Positions 40,298 to 49,196 of a stretch of 51,709 nt of DNA are shown here, piece by piece. Positions within the stretch are counted from its first letter, which is position 1. Every line of letters begins with the position of its first letter. Source of the DNA: an uncultured Lachnospiraceae bacterium (GTDB lineage: Bacteria; Bacillota; Clostridia; Lachnospirales; Lachnospiraceae); contig CAKRTZ010000011.1 in NCBI GenBank assembly GCA_934402515.1, forward strand, positions 1 to 51,709. The letters run 5' to 3'. Below the pieces are notes generated by a model that did not search any database, was not told the DNA's origin, and saw only the letters and a program-made list of their open reading frames with translations. Made by a program: the position numbers and the translations under genes.

Positions 40298-41659
40298 TCA
40301 GAGCCCCTGTTCTTTTAGCCCAGCCACCAGCTGCACATAAAATTCCCGCACATCAAATCCCCGGAAATTTTCTCTGTTTAAATCGATCATATCTCCATGG
40401 GAAATTCCCCGTTTTCCCTTTGCTGTCAAAAATTCATAGTGACTTCCCCACGCAAAGGATTTCTCTCCCACCAAACCGTCATTGTTTCCATCAAACATTT
40501 TCACAAACCGGTTGGTAAGGTTTAAAGGAAATCTGCCTCCCGTGGGTTTCTTCAGTTTAGAGCCGGTACTTTGATAAAAGACTCCCGGCTGATCCGGTGC
40601 CTTTTCATTTAACGCCCTGCAATTTTCTGCCGTCAGATCTTCCACTGCTTTCAGAAAATCCGGGTTTGCATCTCCCAGTTTTTTCATGGTGGCATTGTAG
40701 GTACTGCTCACTGTATCTTTCAGTTTCTGCGGTGCTTTTTCCAACAGATACTGGGCAAATTCACAACCGCGATGAGGCGTATTGATGGTAGTCAGACTGG
40801 CGGCATAGTCCCCTGCCCCCAGGCAGGAAATCGCATAACGGCAGTCCAGCCCCCCTTTGGAATGGGCAATAATATTTAACTTCTCTGCTCCTGTCTCCTT
40901 TCGGATTTCCTCCATCCGCTGCTTCAGTTCTTCTGCCGAATCCGCCACAGATAATGCAGATTGATGATTTCCATAATAAATCTTTGCTCCGTTTTTTTCC
41001 AGCGCCTGGGGAATTCTCCCCCAGTAATTCAAATACCGTGAATCCCTGAAAAATACTCCATGCACCAACAGGATCGGATACTTTGTGGCACAAATCTGTT
41101 CCTCTGCCCGGCTTTCATCCAACAGCAGTCTATCATTTTCAAAGGCTGCTTCTCTTGCCGTGATCAGAATCATTCTGCCCAGAACATATAAATGCACCAG
41201 AGGAATCATCCCACAAGCAATGCCAATTCCTCTCCATTTCATTCCCAACTGACTGGAATAAAGAAAAATCCGGATCATGCCATTCCAGAAACAGACCGCC
41301 TCCACCAGAACCACGATACAGGTGTTGATGACCCAGAATTTCCATTCACTGGTCACCCCTTCCAGATGCCCGGTAAATCCCAAAATCGCCAGTATCCCGG
41401 AAAGGACACAGGAACCAAGAAATGCAATGAGAAGTTCCGCTCCCATTCCCGTCTGCCGCAGTTTTTTCGTCTGATACCGATTGCACACTGTAGAAGGAAT
41501 AATTTGCACTACAATCACTCCCACAATAAAGGATAGTATCAACGTAAACCAGTGATAGTCCATCGCCCGCAATGCATAGATGTTCGCTCCCAGAAACACA
41601 AACAGGCTGTTAAAAATCCGTTCCGGCCACTTTGCTAACTTTCGTCTTTTTTCGTTCAT
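40298..41659 (-). CDS. Membrane-anchored alpha/beta hydrolase, lipase-like
   Basis: This 453-residue protein has four predicted TM segments in residues ~10-170 (SLFVFLGANIYAL; FTLILSFIVGVIVVQII; AFLGSCVLSGILAILGF; CIVVLVEAVCFW). A lipase-like alpha/beta-hydrolase domain follows (~195-450): YPILLVHGVFFRDSRY, nucleophile elbow NIIAHSKGGLDCRYA with Ser in HSKGG, then TINTPHRGCEFA and a late His (ISHGDMID). It resembles clostridial triacylglycerol lipases, but the multi-pass anchor is unusual. It follows the helicase gene by 21 bp. Confidence 0.83.
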   Translation of the reverse strand: MNEKRRKLAKWPERIFNSLFVFLGANIYALRAMDYHWFTLILSFIVGVIVVQIIPSTVCNRYQTKKLRQTGMGAELLIAFLGSCVLSGILAILGFTGHLEGVTSEWKFWVINTCIVVLVEAVCFWNGMIRIFLYSSQLGMKWRGIGIACGMIPLVHLYVLGRMILITAREAAFENDRLLLDESRAEEQICATKYPILLVHGVFFRDSRYLNYWGRIPQALEKNGAKIYYGNHQSALSVADSAEELKQRMEEIRKETGAEKLNIIAHSKGGLDCRYAISCLGAGDYAASLTTINTPHRGCEFAQYLLEKAPQKLKDTVSSTYNATMKKLGDANPDFLKAVEDLTAENCRALNEKAPDQPGVFYQSTGSKLKKPTGGRFPLNLTNRFVKMFDGNNDGLVGEKSFAWGSHYEFLTAKGKRGISHGDMIDLNRENFRGFDVREFYVQLVAGLKEQGL

Positions 41660-41680
41660 CGCTTTTTAAGCCATTCCTTC

Positions 41681-43750
41681 CTACACACGGTATTCTGTCA
41701 GTTCATCTCCCAGACTGCCTTTACTGTCCCCTGCGGAAAAAAGATTGCACACATGCAGGGCACGGGTAATATTGATATAAAGTGCCTGTCTGTGAAATGC
41801 GGTCCGATATTTTTCCAGAAAAGGAATCATTACCGCATCAAATTCCAGTCCCTTTGCCAGATAAAAGGTGGTTACACACAGTCCGGGTTTGAAGGTTTTC
41901 GTATCCTTGGTAAGCAGGGATATCTCCATCTGGGGCATCCGCTCCTTCAATTCTTCACTCACACACTCTGCCATTTCCTGATCCAGACATAAAACTGCTG
42001 CTGTTTCTACATCTTCCATGGCATTCAGTGCCTGAACAAGATTTGTATACATCTGTTCTTCATCAAGGGCAGCATACCACACAGGCTTCTTTCCCTGACG
42101 GGAAATACAGTTTATCGTCTTTTCCCCGGATACCGCTGCTGCCAGTTCCAGAATCTCCACAGTGGAACGATAGCTTTTCGTCAATTCCATCCGATGCAGA
42201 TCCTTGCCGAAAATCCCCGGGAGGAAGGAAAGTACATCCACCTGTTCCTCCCCCATGGTCTGCATCTTATCCCCCAGAATCGTCATAGGACAGGAAAACA
42301 TCTTCGCCAGAACCCGGTACTGCAAATAGGAATAATCCTGCATTTCATCAATAATCAGGTGCTTAACGGGAATGTTATTCTCCTGTTTCCAGAGAGTGGT
42401 TTTTAAATACAACAAAGGATACACATCCTCATACCGGATCATGCCATCCCGCAATTCTACCAGTTCCCGTCCTGTAGAGTTTAGAAAACGATTGTACAGC
42501 GTCAGCAAATCCATGGTTTCATACATTCCATTCATCCGCTGGGTAAGCTGTTCTTTTTCCTCTTCCTCCATGTCTGCACCCCGCAGCGTCTCCTCTTCGT
42601 CGATTAAAAATCCGGCAATTACTTCCATGCGGTTAAACAGTGGCGTTTCCCACAATTTTTCATAAAAATACTGGGACAGCTTTTCCTCGCTGGTGGTTCT
42701 TCCCTTCCAGGTGAAATCCTTTAAATTCACAATGTCGCTTTCCAGTTCAAACACAAAGCCATCCAGCTCTGCCACATATTCTCTGGTCTGTTTATAATCT
42801 GCCTCTGCCGTCCGTGGTAAAAGACTGATTCCTCCTGATAAAATTTTCTCAATCTCATCGTAGCGATCCTCAGCCTCACCAATGTCCCGCAATTTTCTGT
42901 AGGCATACACATCCAAAGACAGCTCTCTGATATTTTCCTCTCCTAATTCCGGCAGAATTCTGGAAATATAATCTTCAAAAATACCGTTGGGTGACAAAAT
43001 CAGAATCTGGGATGCCTGTAAGTTTTTCCGGTTATGATACAGGAGATAGGCGATTCGATGCAGTGCCACAGAAGTTTTGCCACTGCCGGCACATCCCTGC
43101 ACTGCCAAAATCCGATGGGAAGCATCCCTGATAATGGTGTTCTGCTCCTTCTGGATGGTATTGACAATACTTTTTAACCTTGCATCCGCATGGGTGGAAA
43201 GCTCCTGTTTCAAAATATCATCATCAATATTCAAATCGCTCTCCAGACAGTAAATCAACTGTCCATGGCGGATTTTATACTGTTTCTTACAAGTAATTTC
43301 TCCCGTGACCGTTCCCACTGGTGCCTCATACTGTGCCCGGCCCTTTTCATAATCATAAAAAAGACTGGATACCGGTGCCCGCCAGTCGTAGACCATGGGA
43401 ATATCTGCTGCGGAATCTGCCAGGTTGGCAATACCGATATAGCATTTCTCCGGCTCCTCTTCTCCATCGTACAAAAAGTCAACTCTTCCAAAATAAGGAG
43501 AATCCTGCATTTTTTGATAACGAAATAATTTCCTGACATAACCGGCACGTTCTTTTACCTTACTTTCCAGTGCCTGGTTATTGTCATAGCGTTCATAGCC
43601 GTACTCATCAAATTCCGTGTAATTATCCCAGTAGTAATCATGCAGTTGTTTCAGGTCTTTTTCCCCTTCCTGCATCTTTTTGTGTAATTCTGTGATTTTT
43701 CCGGAAAGCTTCTTCTCAACAGCTTCCAGATATTGCTGTTCCTCGTTCAA
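41681..43750 (-). CDS. helD: HelD-like UvrD-family helicase / RNA polymerase recycling factor
   Basis: This 689-residue SF1 ATPase has a long N-terminal coiled coil (1-~75; YLEAVEKKLSGKITELHKKM), Walker A VQGCAGSGKTSVALHRIAYL, motif II LIIDEMQDYSYLQYR, motif III TILGDKMQT and motif VI YINITRALH. The N-terminal arm plus split helicase domains match HelD, which dislodges stalled RNA polymerase in Gram-positives. A UvrD-like DNA helicase is the alternative. The start is TTG at 43750 with GGAGAGG 5 bases upstream. It is 12 bp after ung in a probable ung-helD-lipase unit. Confidence 0.82.
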   Translation of the reverse strand: MNEEQQYLEAVEKKLSGKITELHKKMQEGEKDLKQLHDYYWDNYTEFDEYGYERYDNNQALESKVKERAGYVRKLFRYQKMQDSPYFGRVDFLYDGEEEPEKCYIGIANLADSAADIPMVYDWRAPVSSLFYDYEKGRAQYEAPVGTVTGEITCKKQYKIRHGQLIYCLESDLNIDDDILKQELSTHADARLKSIVNTIQKEQNTIIRDASHRILAVQGCAGSGKTSVALHRIAYLLYHNRKNLQASQILILSPNGIFEDYISRILPELGEENIRELSLDVYAYRKLRDIGEAEDRYDEIEKILSGGISLLPRTAEADYKQTREYVAELDGFVFELESDIVNLKDFTWKGRTTSEEKLSQYFYEKLWETPLFNRMEVIAGFLIDEEETLRGADMEEEEKEQLTQRMNGMYETMDLLTLYNRFLNSTGRELVELRDGMIRYEDVYPLLYLKTTLWKQENNIPVKHLIIDEMQDYSYLQYRVLAKMFSCPMTILGDKMQTMGEEQVDVLSFLPGIFGKDLHRMELTKSYRSTVEILELAAAVSGEKTINCISRQGKKPVWYAALDEEQMYTNLVQALNAMEDVETAAVLCLDQEMAECVSEELKERMPQMEISLLTKDTKTFKPGLCVTTFYLAKGLEFDAVMIPFLEKYRTAFHRQALYINITRALHVCNLFSAGDSKGSLGDELTEYRV

Positions 43751-43762
43751 ATTGTCCTCTCC

Positions 43763-44446
43763 TTACCGTTCCACGTTCTCAATCTGCCAGTCGATAGGAC
43801 TGATGCCATGCTCCTTCAAGAAAGCATTTGCCTGACTAAAATGTTTACACCCGAAAAATCCCCGGTACGCTGACAAAGGGCTGGGATGAGGTGCCTTTAA
43901 AATCAAATGCTTGGGATTCGTCAACATGGGAATCTTGCTCTGGGCAGGTCTTCCCCACAGCATGTATACAATAGGTCTGTCCTGGGCATTCACTGCTTGA
44001 ATCACTGCGTCGGTAAACTGCTCCCAGCCTTTTCCCTGATGGGAATTTGCCTGATGTGCCCGCACCGTAAGAACCGTGTTCAGCATCAGAACTCCCTGTC
44101 TGGCCCATTTCTCCAGATATCCGTTGTTAGGGATATAGCACCCTAAGTCATCGTGAAGTTCCTGGTAAATGTTCTGCAAAGAAGGGGGGATTTCCGTCTG
44201 TTCCGGTAAAACCGAAAAGCTCAGCCCATGTGCCTGATGTTCATTGTGGTAAGGATCCTGACCCAATATCAGGACTTTCACCTCACTTAAGGGTGTAAAA
44301 TGAAAGGCATTAAAAATATCATCTGCAGGAGGATAGATCACTCTGGTGTCATATTCCTGCTTCACAAAAGTAAAAAGCTGTTTATAATAAGGTTTCCGGA
44401 ACTCCTCCTGAAGTGCCGGAAGCCAGTCATTAGAAATCATCGTCAT
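43763..44446 (-). CDS. ung: Uracil-DNA glycosylase
   Basis: This protein of about 227 residues is a family 1 UDG that removes uracil from DNA. Catalytic motif VLILGQDPYHNEHQAHGLSF supplies the Asp, HPSPLSAYRGFFG the His loop, and PPSLQNIYQEL and VLMLNTVLTV are conserved. The ATG at 44446 is supported by AGGAGG 9 bases upstream; a longer frame to 44548 runs through intergenic palindromes and is not family-like. Confidence 0.95.
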   Translation of the reverse strand: MTMISNDWLPALQEEFRKPYYKQLFTFVKQEYDTRVIYPPADDIFNAFHFTPLSEVKVLILGQDPYHNEHQAHGLSFSVLPEQTEIPPSLQNIYQELHDDLGCYIPNNGYLEKWARQGVLMLNTVLTVRAHQANSHQGKGWEQFTDAVIQAVNAQDRPIVYMLWGRPAQSKIPMLTNPKHLILKAPHPSPLSAYRGFFGCKHFSQANAFLKEHGISPIDWQIENVER

Positions 44447-44490
44447 GGTTAAAATCCTCCTATTAAAATAGAATCCTATGAATTCAAATA

Positions 44491-44640
44491 AGGCGCAAGC
44501 CACGCCTGCGCCTCTTTGTATTTGCATAGGAAATTCTTTCCTATGCAAAAAATGCTCCGCTAGGATGCGCAGCTCGCGGAGAAGAAGTTTATGCTACGCA
44601 TACCGCTCGCGCGCCCAAAGAGTCGGCAAGCGACTCTTTG
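44491..44640. repeat. Cluster of four palindromes between hisF and ung
   Basis: This 203-bp gap is packed with hairpins: AGGCGCA/TGCGCCT (44491-44513); a perfect 13-bp stem GCATAGGAAA type (44521-44549); CTCCGC/GCGGAG (44555-44581); CAAAGAGTCG/CGACTCTTTG (44616-44640). None has a good T-run. The last is 9 bp past the hisF stop and may slow or stabilise that 3' end. The arrangement resembles compact intergenic repeat units. Confidence 0.5.
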
Positions 44641-44649
44641 TTCCATAAA

Positions 44650-45408
44650 TCAAAGTCTGACAGAAACTCCGCGACCTCGTAAATACTCTTTGACTTCTTT
44701 GATCTCCAGTTCCTTGTAATGGAACAGGGATGCCGCCAGTGCTGCTTCTGCACCGCCTTCTGTCAAAGCTTCATAAAAATGTTCCAGCGTTCCGGCTCCA
44801 CCGGAAGCAATGACCGGAATCTTCACCGCATCAGACACCGCTTTTGTCAGAGGAATATCATATCCCTCCTTGGTGCCGTCTCCGTCCATGCTGGTGAGAA
44901 GGATTTCTCCTGCACCCAGCTGCTCCGCTTTTACTGCCCATTCGATGGCATCAATACCCATATCCACACGACCGCCGTTTTTAAAAATATTCCAACCACC
45001 ATCGAGACGACGTTTCGCATCAATGGCAACCACCACGCACTGGCTTCCGAACTTGTCAGCAGCATCTGCAATCAGTCTGGGATTCATAATTGCTGCGGAA
45101 TTGACCTCCACTTTATCTGCTCCTTCCCGCAGAATTGCCCGGAAGTCCTCCACAGAGCGGACACCGCCGCCTACGGTAAAAGGAATAAATACCTTCTCTG
45201 CCACCCGTCTGACCCACTCTAACTGCGTGGCACGGCTGTCTGCGGAAGCGTTTATATCCAGAAAGGTCAGTTCATCCGCCCCGGCACGGTCATAGGCTGC
45301 TGCCACCTCTGCCGGATCACCCGCATCTCTGGGATTTAAAAAATTTACACACTTAACGACACGTCCATCTTTTACATCTAAGCAGGGAATAATTCTCTTG
45401 GTATACAT
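44650..45408 (-). CDS. hisF: Imidazole glycerol phosphate synthase, cyclase subunit
   Basis: This 252-residue TIM barrel uses ammonia from HisH to close the imidazole ring in histidine synthesis. Diagnostic segments are RIIPCLDVKDGRVVKCVNF with catalytic Asp11, DELTFLDINAS, VGGGVRSVEDFRAIL, LTSMDGDGTKEGYD with catalytic Asp130, and VIASGGAGTLEHF. It lies 6 bp after hisH. No other his gene is in the window. Confidence 0.97.
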   Translation of the reverse strand: MYTKRIIPCLDVKDGRVVKCVNFLNPRDAGDPAEVAAAYDRAGADELTFLDINASADSRATQLEWVRRVAEKVFIPFTVGGGVRSVEDFRAILREGADKVEVNSAAIMNPRLIADAADKFGSQCVVVAIDAKRRLDGGWNIFKNGGRVDMGIDAIEWAVKAEQLGAGEILLTSMDGDGTKEGYDIPLTKAVSDAVKIPVIASGGAGTLEHFYEALTEGGAEAALAASLFHYKELEIKEVKEYLRGRGVSVRL

Positions 45409-45414
45409 GCTGTC

Positions 45415-46032
45415 CTATCCTCTCGTTACATTGATAAAATTCCGAAGTATCTGCAAGCCCACATCGGAACTTTTTTCCGGATGGAACTGACAGGCAAATA
45501 CATTTTCTTTTTCCACTGCCGCATGGATCAGTGTACCGCCATATTCCGTAGTTGCAGCCACAATGTCTTCCTCTCCTGCCTTTAAGTAGTAGGAATGGAC
45601 AAAATAAACATAAGAGTCTTCCGGTAATCCTTCAAAAAGGCGACTTTTTTGGGGGAACTTCAGGGAATTCCATCCAATATGGGGAATTTTAATTCCGGGA
45701 GCATCCGGTATCCGCTGAATGATTCCCGGCAGGATATCCAGGCCCTTCACCCCCGGTGTCTCTTCACTGGATGCAAACAAAAGCTGCAAGCCCAGGCAGA
45801 TTCCCAGAAACGGGGTTCCCTGTTCCACCACTTCGTGAATCACTTCCTCCAGGCCATAGCTGCGGATTTTCTCCATGGCATCGCCAAAGGAACCTACTCC
45901 CGGAAGAATCACATGGTCCGCTGTAAGAATCGTCTGCCGGTCTCTGGTGACCACTGCCTCCTCACCGAGAAACTGTACCGCCTTCTCCACACTTTTGATA
46001 TTTCCTGCATCGTAATCAATGATTGCAATCAT
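45415..46032 (-). CDS. hisH: Imidazole glycerol phosphate synthase, glutaminase subunit
   Basis: This 205-residue class I glutamine amidotransferase feeds ammonia to HisF. The triad is visible: Cys in PFLGICLGLQLLF, and His and Glu in CQFHPEKSS. The N-terminal IAIIDYDAGNIKSVEKA is typical. It is coupled to hisF downstream, and sits 25 bp after the large repeat protein gene, so hisHF may be transcribed from there. Confidence 0.96.
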   Translation of the reverse strand: MIAIIDYDAGNIKSVEKAVQFLGEEAVVTRDRQTILTADHVILPGVGSFGDAMEKIRSYGLEEVIHEVVEQGTPFLGICLGLQLLFASSEETPGVKGLDILPGIIQRIPDAPGIKIPHIGWNSLKFPQKSRLFEGLPEDSYVYFVHSYYLKAGEEDIVAATTEYGGTLIHAAVEKENVFACQFHPEKSSDVGLQILRNFINVTRG

Positions 46033-46057
46033 CGTCCTTGTGCCTTTCTGTAGGATC

Positions 46058-48208
46058 TTATTCTGTCACATACTGCTCTTCAGTCAGTTCGCCACCTGCA
46101 TCTCTACTGTTTTCCTCTGTTATATCGGGATTCTCCGTCTCTGCAGTAGTCTCCTCTATGGACTGTTGCTCTAAATCCGTATCCTCTGTGAGCTGTTCCT
46201 GAAGTAACTGTTCCTCTGGCAACGTGTCGTTTGTAAACTGGGAAGTAGGATTGTCATCCGCAGGCGCATTTGACTGGTACTCCTCCTCTTTCCCTATCTT
46301 TTCCAAATAATAATCCAGATTTTCATAAGGGTCTACATAATCATAACCACCCAGAATTGCCTCCAGACGCAATGTATAACAAAGGTCATCTTCTTCCTGT
46401 GCAATGTCTATTGCCGTTTCTTCATCAATACCGTATACATCCCGAAGCGTATTCAGAATCTCCTGGTAAAGGGTACTGATTTCGTCCGCTGCTCCGTTGG
46501 TCTGCGCATAGGCATACAATTCTTCATACTGAGCCACCCCCTGTATCAATGCATCCATTGCTTCCCGCTCCATGCCAAAGGAATGATAGCTTTCATAAGC
46601 ATCCAGCCGCTGCTGGATTTTCAAGATTGAATACGCCTGATTATAAAGCACCTGATCTTTTTCCTTCAGATCATATCCGTAAAACGCTTCATAGGCTTCT
46701 TTATAATCGTGATTATAAAATGCTTTACGGGCATTTCCCAATGCTTTCAGTCTAGGCACCTGACTGGTAAGCAAATAGATTCCTCCGAAAATAGTCAATG
46801 CAAGAAGTACTACCATAAAAATCAGTTTTTTAGGAAATGGCTTGCGATTATGGTTTTCACTCTTCCCATCTTTAGGTGGCTTTTCCTTCTTGGTTTTTTT
46901 CGGTTTTGCCGCTTTTTTCTCCTGTGCAGCTTTTTCCTTTTCCTTCTTTGCCTGCTCTTTCTGCTCCTTTTTCTCCTGTTTTGCTTTCTGTTTGGCTGCT
47001 TTTTTTTCTGCCTCTTTATCCAACCCCTGCAGAATTGCCGCATTTTCATCACTGAGGTTTTCTTCTCCGGTTTTATCTTCCGAAGGTATTTCTTCGTCCA
47101 GCGCCTCCTCTGTAAACAAATCTAATAATTTTTGGAAGAAACCTTTCTTCTTTGGTCTCTCGACCTCTTGATTTTCTTCTCCTTCAACTGCAGCTTTAGA
47201 TTTCTTTTCCTTCTTGCCCTGCTTTTTTCGTTTCTTTTCGGGTTTCTCCTCTTCCGTCTCTTCAGAAGTTTCTGCATCCTGTTTTGAATCAGGCTCCTGC
47301 TCAGGTTCCGGATCATCTGCGGTCAGTCTGGCAAAAATGTCGTCATCCAGATCCGGATTTTCATCCTTTTCCTCCGTTTGTTCGGGTTGCATACTGGCCG
47401 CCTGAATAAGAGCTTCAATCTCATCCTGGGACATTTGCTTCATATCGTCCACATCCTGCACCGTAGAAGTTTCTTTCTTCTCTGTTTCTTCCACAGGATT
47501 CTCTACTGAAACATTTTCCTCGTCTTTCTCCCTAACCGGTGCTTCTTCCACGGTTAAATCTTCTTCTGGAACAGGCTCATCTTCCACTGCCGGCTCCTCT
47601 GTAGATGCCACTTTTTCCACCGTAGGTACTGTTTCTTTCTCTATGACAGTTGTTTCCTCTACGGCAGGTTCCTCCACGACAGGTGTTTCTTCCATCACAG
47701 GTGTTTCTTCCATCACAGGTGCTTCTTCTGCCACAGGTGCTTCTTCCACCACAGGTGTCTCTTCCACCACAGATGCCTCTTCCGCCACAGGTGTCTCTTC
47801 CGCCACAGGTGTCTCTTCCACTACAGGAGCCTCTTCCGCCACAGGTGTCTCTTCCACCACGGGTGCCTCTTCCACTGTAGATTCCACTGTAGGCTGCGCC
47901 TCTTCCGGTGTTTTTTCCATCGGTTCTTCTACCGTGTTTTCCTCTGCGAAGCTGTCCTCGTCAGCTGCATCCTCGTTCTCTTTCGCAAGCAAATTTTCCA
48001 ACGATGTAGTAATAACATCCTCGGTTGGCATTTTTTCTATGGAATTATGATTTCCGCCGTTTTCTTTCCACTCCCGTTCCTTGTCCTGACTAAGCTGAGC
48101 AACAATGTCTCGATCAGGGAATCGAGATTCCAGAGGCTCTGACTGTGCATCTGTCTCCTGTAAAGAATTTAGCAGATTATCCAAATATTCTTCATCATTG
48201 TCATTCAC
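46058..48208 (-). CDS. Long acidic repeat protein with one transmembrane segment
   Basis: I do not recognise a family for this 716-residue protein. Residues 1-~330 are acidic and disordered, including 12 six-residue repeats of the type VEETPV/AEEAPV (112-183). Residues ~330-460 are highly charged, Lys/Glu-rich helices (probable coiled coil) with a short hydrophobic patch GFFQKLLDLF. A TM segment (LIFMVVLLALTIFGGIYLL) follows, then a helical, TPR-like domain of ~180 residues (NARKAFYNHDYKEAYEAFYG) and an acidic tail. With no signal peptide, the N-terminus is probably cytoplasmic. The start is GTG at 48208 with AGTAGGG upstream. It precedes hisHF by 25 bp. Confidence 0.8.
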   Translation of the reverse strand: MNDNDEEYLDNLLNSLQETDAQSEPLESRFPDRDIVAQLSQDKEREWKENGGNHNSIEKMPTEDVITTSLENLLAKENEDAADEDSFAEENTVEEPMEKTPEEAQPTVESTVEEAPVVEETPVAEEAPVVEETPVAEETPVAEEASVVEETPVVEEAPVAEEAPVMEETPVMEETPVVEEPAVEETTVIEKETVPTVEKVASTEEPAVEDEPVPEEDLTVEEAPVREKDEENVSVENPVEETEKKETSTVQDVDDMKQMSQDEIEALIQAASMQPEQTEEKDENPDLDDDIFARLTADDPEPEQEPDSKQDAETSEETEEEKPEKKRKKQGKKEKKSKAAVEGEENQEVERPKKKGFFQKLLDLFTEEALDEEIPSEDKTGEENLSDENAAILQGLDKEAEKKAAKQKAKQEKKEQKEQAKKEKEKAAQEKKAAKPKKTKKEKPPKDGKSENHNRKPFPKKLIFMVVLLALTIFGGIYLLTSQVPRLKALGNARKAFYNHDYKEAYEAFYGYDLKEKDQVLYNQAYSILKIQQRLDAYESYHSFGMEREAMDALIQGVAQYEELYAYAQTNGAADEISTLYQEILNTLRDVYGIDEETAIDIAQEEDDLCYTLRLEAILGGYDYVDPYENLDYYLEKIGKEEEYQSNAPADDNPTSQFTNDTLPEEQLLQEQLTEDTDLEQQSIEETTAETENPDITEENSRDAGGELTEEQYVTE
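47660..47875 (-). repeat. In-frame 18-bp coding repeats (12 units)
   Basis: These are twelve tandem 18-bp units encoding (V/A/M)EE(T/A)PV hexapeptides inside the acidic protein gene. Units differ mostly at one or two codons, the pattern expected of slippage or recombination expansion. Confidence 0.8.
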
Positions 48209-48270
48209 AAAAAATCCCTACTTTCGCCATAATAAACTAAATATGATTTATTTTATCATAGAATCCAATA

Positions 48271-49089
48271 TCAGACAAATCTATTTGCAAAAAACTCCAC
48301 CGGGTCTTCTGCCACGGCAATGCCTCGTCCCTCTACACTGTCTGGAAATTGATAAAGAGAGCGATGTATCCGAAACATAGATGTTTTTCGATTATAGGCA
48401 GCTACTTTTTCAAAAGGCCAACGAATAACAGTGGGGAACTTCATTCCTGCCCCCAGTTCCAGGATACAGATCTTTTTGTTGACTGTTCCCTCCAGCCACT
48501 TGGTATAAGTCCCCCATTGACTCAAATATCCCTGTTCGTTGTAATGTGGGGCATATACATTATTAAAAACAAGGGAGCTTCCACACTTTGGACATACCTG
48601 TTCTTTAGGAATCGCTGGTATTCTTTTTGTTTCCCCTTTTTTTGAGGATTGAAATGCCTGAACATATTCTTTTGCCCATATCTCCCATGCGGTCTGCGGT
48701 TCCTCCCAAACTTCAGTGCATTCTTTGGGACACTGCAGTTTACGATAACCTCCGCATGGAGTTACAATCCGGTTCTGTCGAAAGTTCTCTCCGTTCTCGC
48801 CAATTGGTTGATATAAAATATCATCCGTATTTACAGAAATACAAAAATAATTTTTATCGTGGATTAAATCCAACAGATTTTTATATGCCTTATACCGGGT
48901 AGCATTTTCCTTCTCTTCCTTTCTGCACTGACTTACCAGATACCCTAAGGCCTGCTCTCCCAGATTTTCATCTGCAAACACTTCAGGCTGTTCATCCATG
49001 ATCTGTTTTTCAGAAACTCCAAAATCTTCCCCAATTCCAACTAACACCAGATCCGCATCTTTCACCGCTTTTTTTATCTGTTCTACCAT
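48271..49089 (-). CDS. Degenerate SIR2-like protein
   Basis: This 272-residue protein shows sirtuin-superfamily traces: LVLVGIGEDFGVS in place of the GAGxS loop, FCISVNTDDIL for TxNID, a cysteine pair CPKC, and ILELGAGMKFPTVIRWPFEKV followed by AAYNRKTSMFRI. The HG catalytic histidine is replaced around CPKECTEVWEE. It probably keeps a Rossmann fold that binds a nucleotide, but deacetylation is doubtful. It stands between the acidic protein gene and cheV. Moderately sure of the superfamily, unsure of function. Confidence 0.65.
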   Translation of the reverse strand: MVEQIKKAVKDADLVLVGIGEDFGVSEKQIMDEQPEVFADENLGEQALGYLVSQCRKEEKENATRYKAYKNLLDLIHDKNYFCISVNTDDILYQPIGENGENFRQNRIVTPCGGYRKLQCPKECTEVWEEPQTAWEIWAKEYVQAFQSSKKGETKRIPAIPKEQVCPKCGSSLVFNNVYAPHYNEQGYLSQWGTYTKWLEGTVNKKICILELGAGMKFPTVIRWPFEKVAAYNRKTSMFRIHRSLYQFPDSVEGRGIAVAEDPVEFFANRFV

Positions 49090-49146
49090 ATTTTCCTACT
49101 TCCTAACCTCACTTTTTACGTGGTACCTGAATACTGCCTTACGGTC

Positions 49147-49183
49147 AAAAAAATGCCACCTGGCTGCTACGTCAGATGGCATT
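49147..49183 (-). terminator. Intrinsic terminator of cheV
   Basis: On the minus strand AATGCCATCTG pairs with CAGGTGGCATT (49152-49162 with 49173-49183, one G-U), followed by a run of seven T. Confidence 0.8.
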
Positions 49184-49196
49184 ACTCTTACCTTCA

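Noticed and set aside
44460..44640. tRNA or insertion-sequence remnant in the hisF-ung gap
   Set aside because: None of the hairpins assembles into a cloverleaf, and no transposase fragment or terminal inverted repeat pair was seen.
47660..47875. Possible CRISPR-like array of 18-bp repeats
   Set aside because: Units are contiguous with no spacers and stay in frame with a coding sequence, so they are protein repeats.
47643..48050. Ser/Thr/Gly-rich repetitive plus-strand open frame
   Set aside because: It is the antisense of the VEETPV repeats in the acidic protein gene; the minus-strand frame is longer and has a TM and folded domain.
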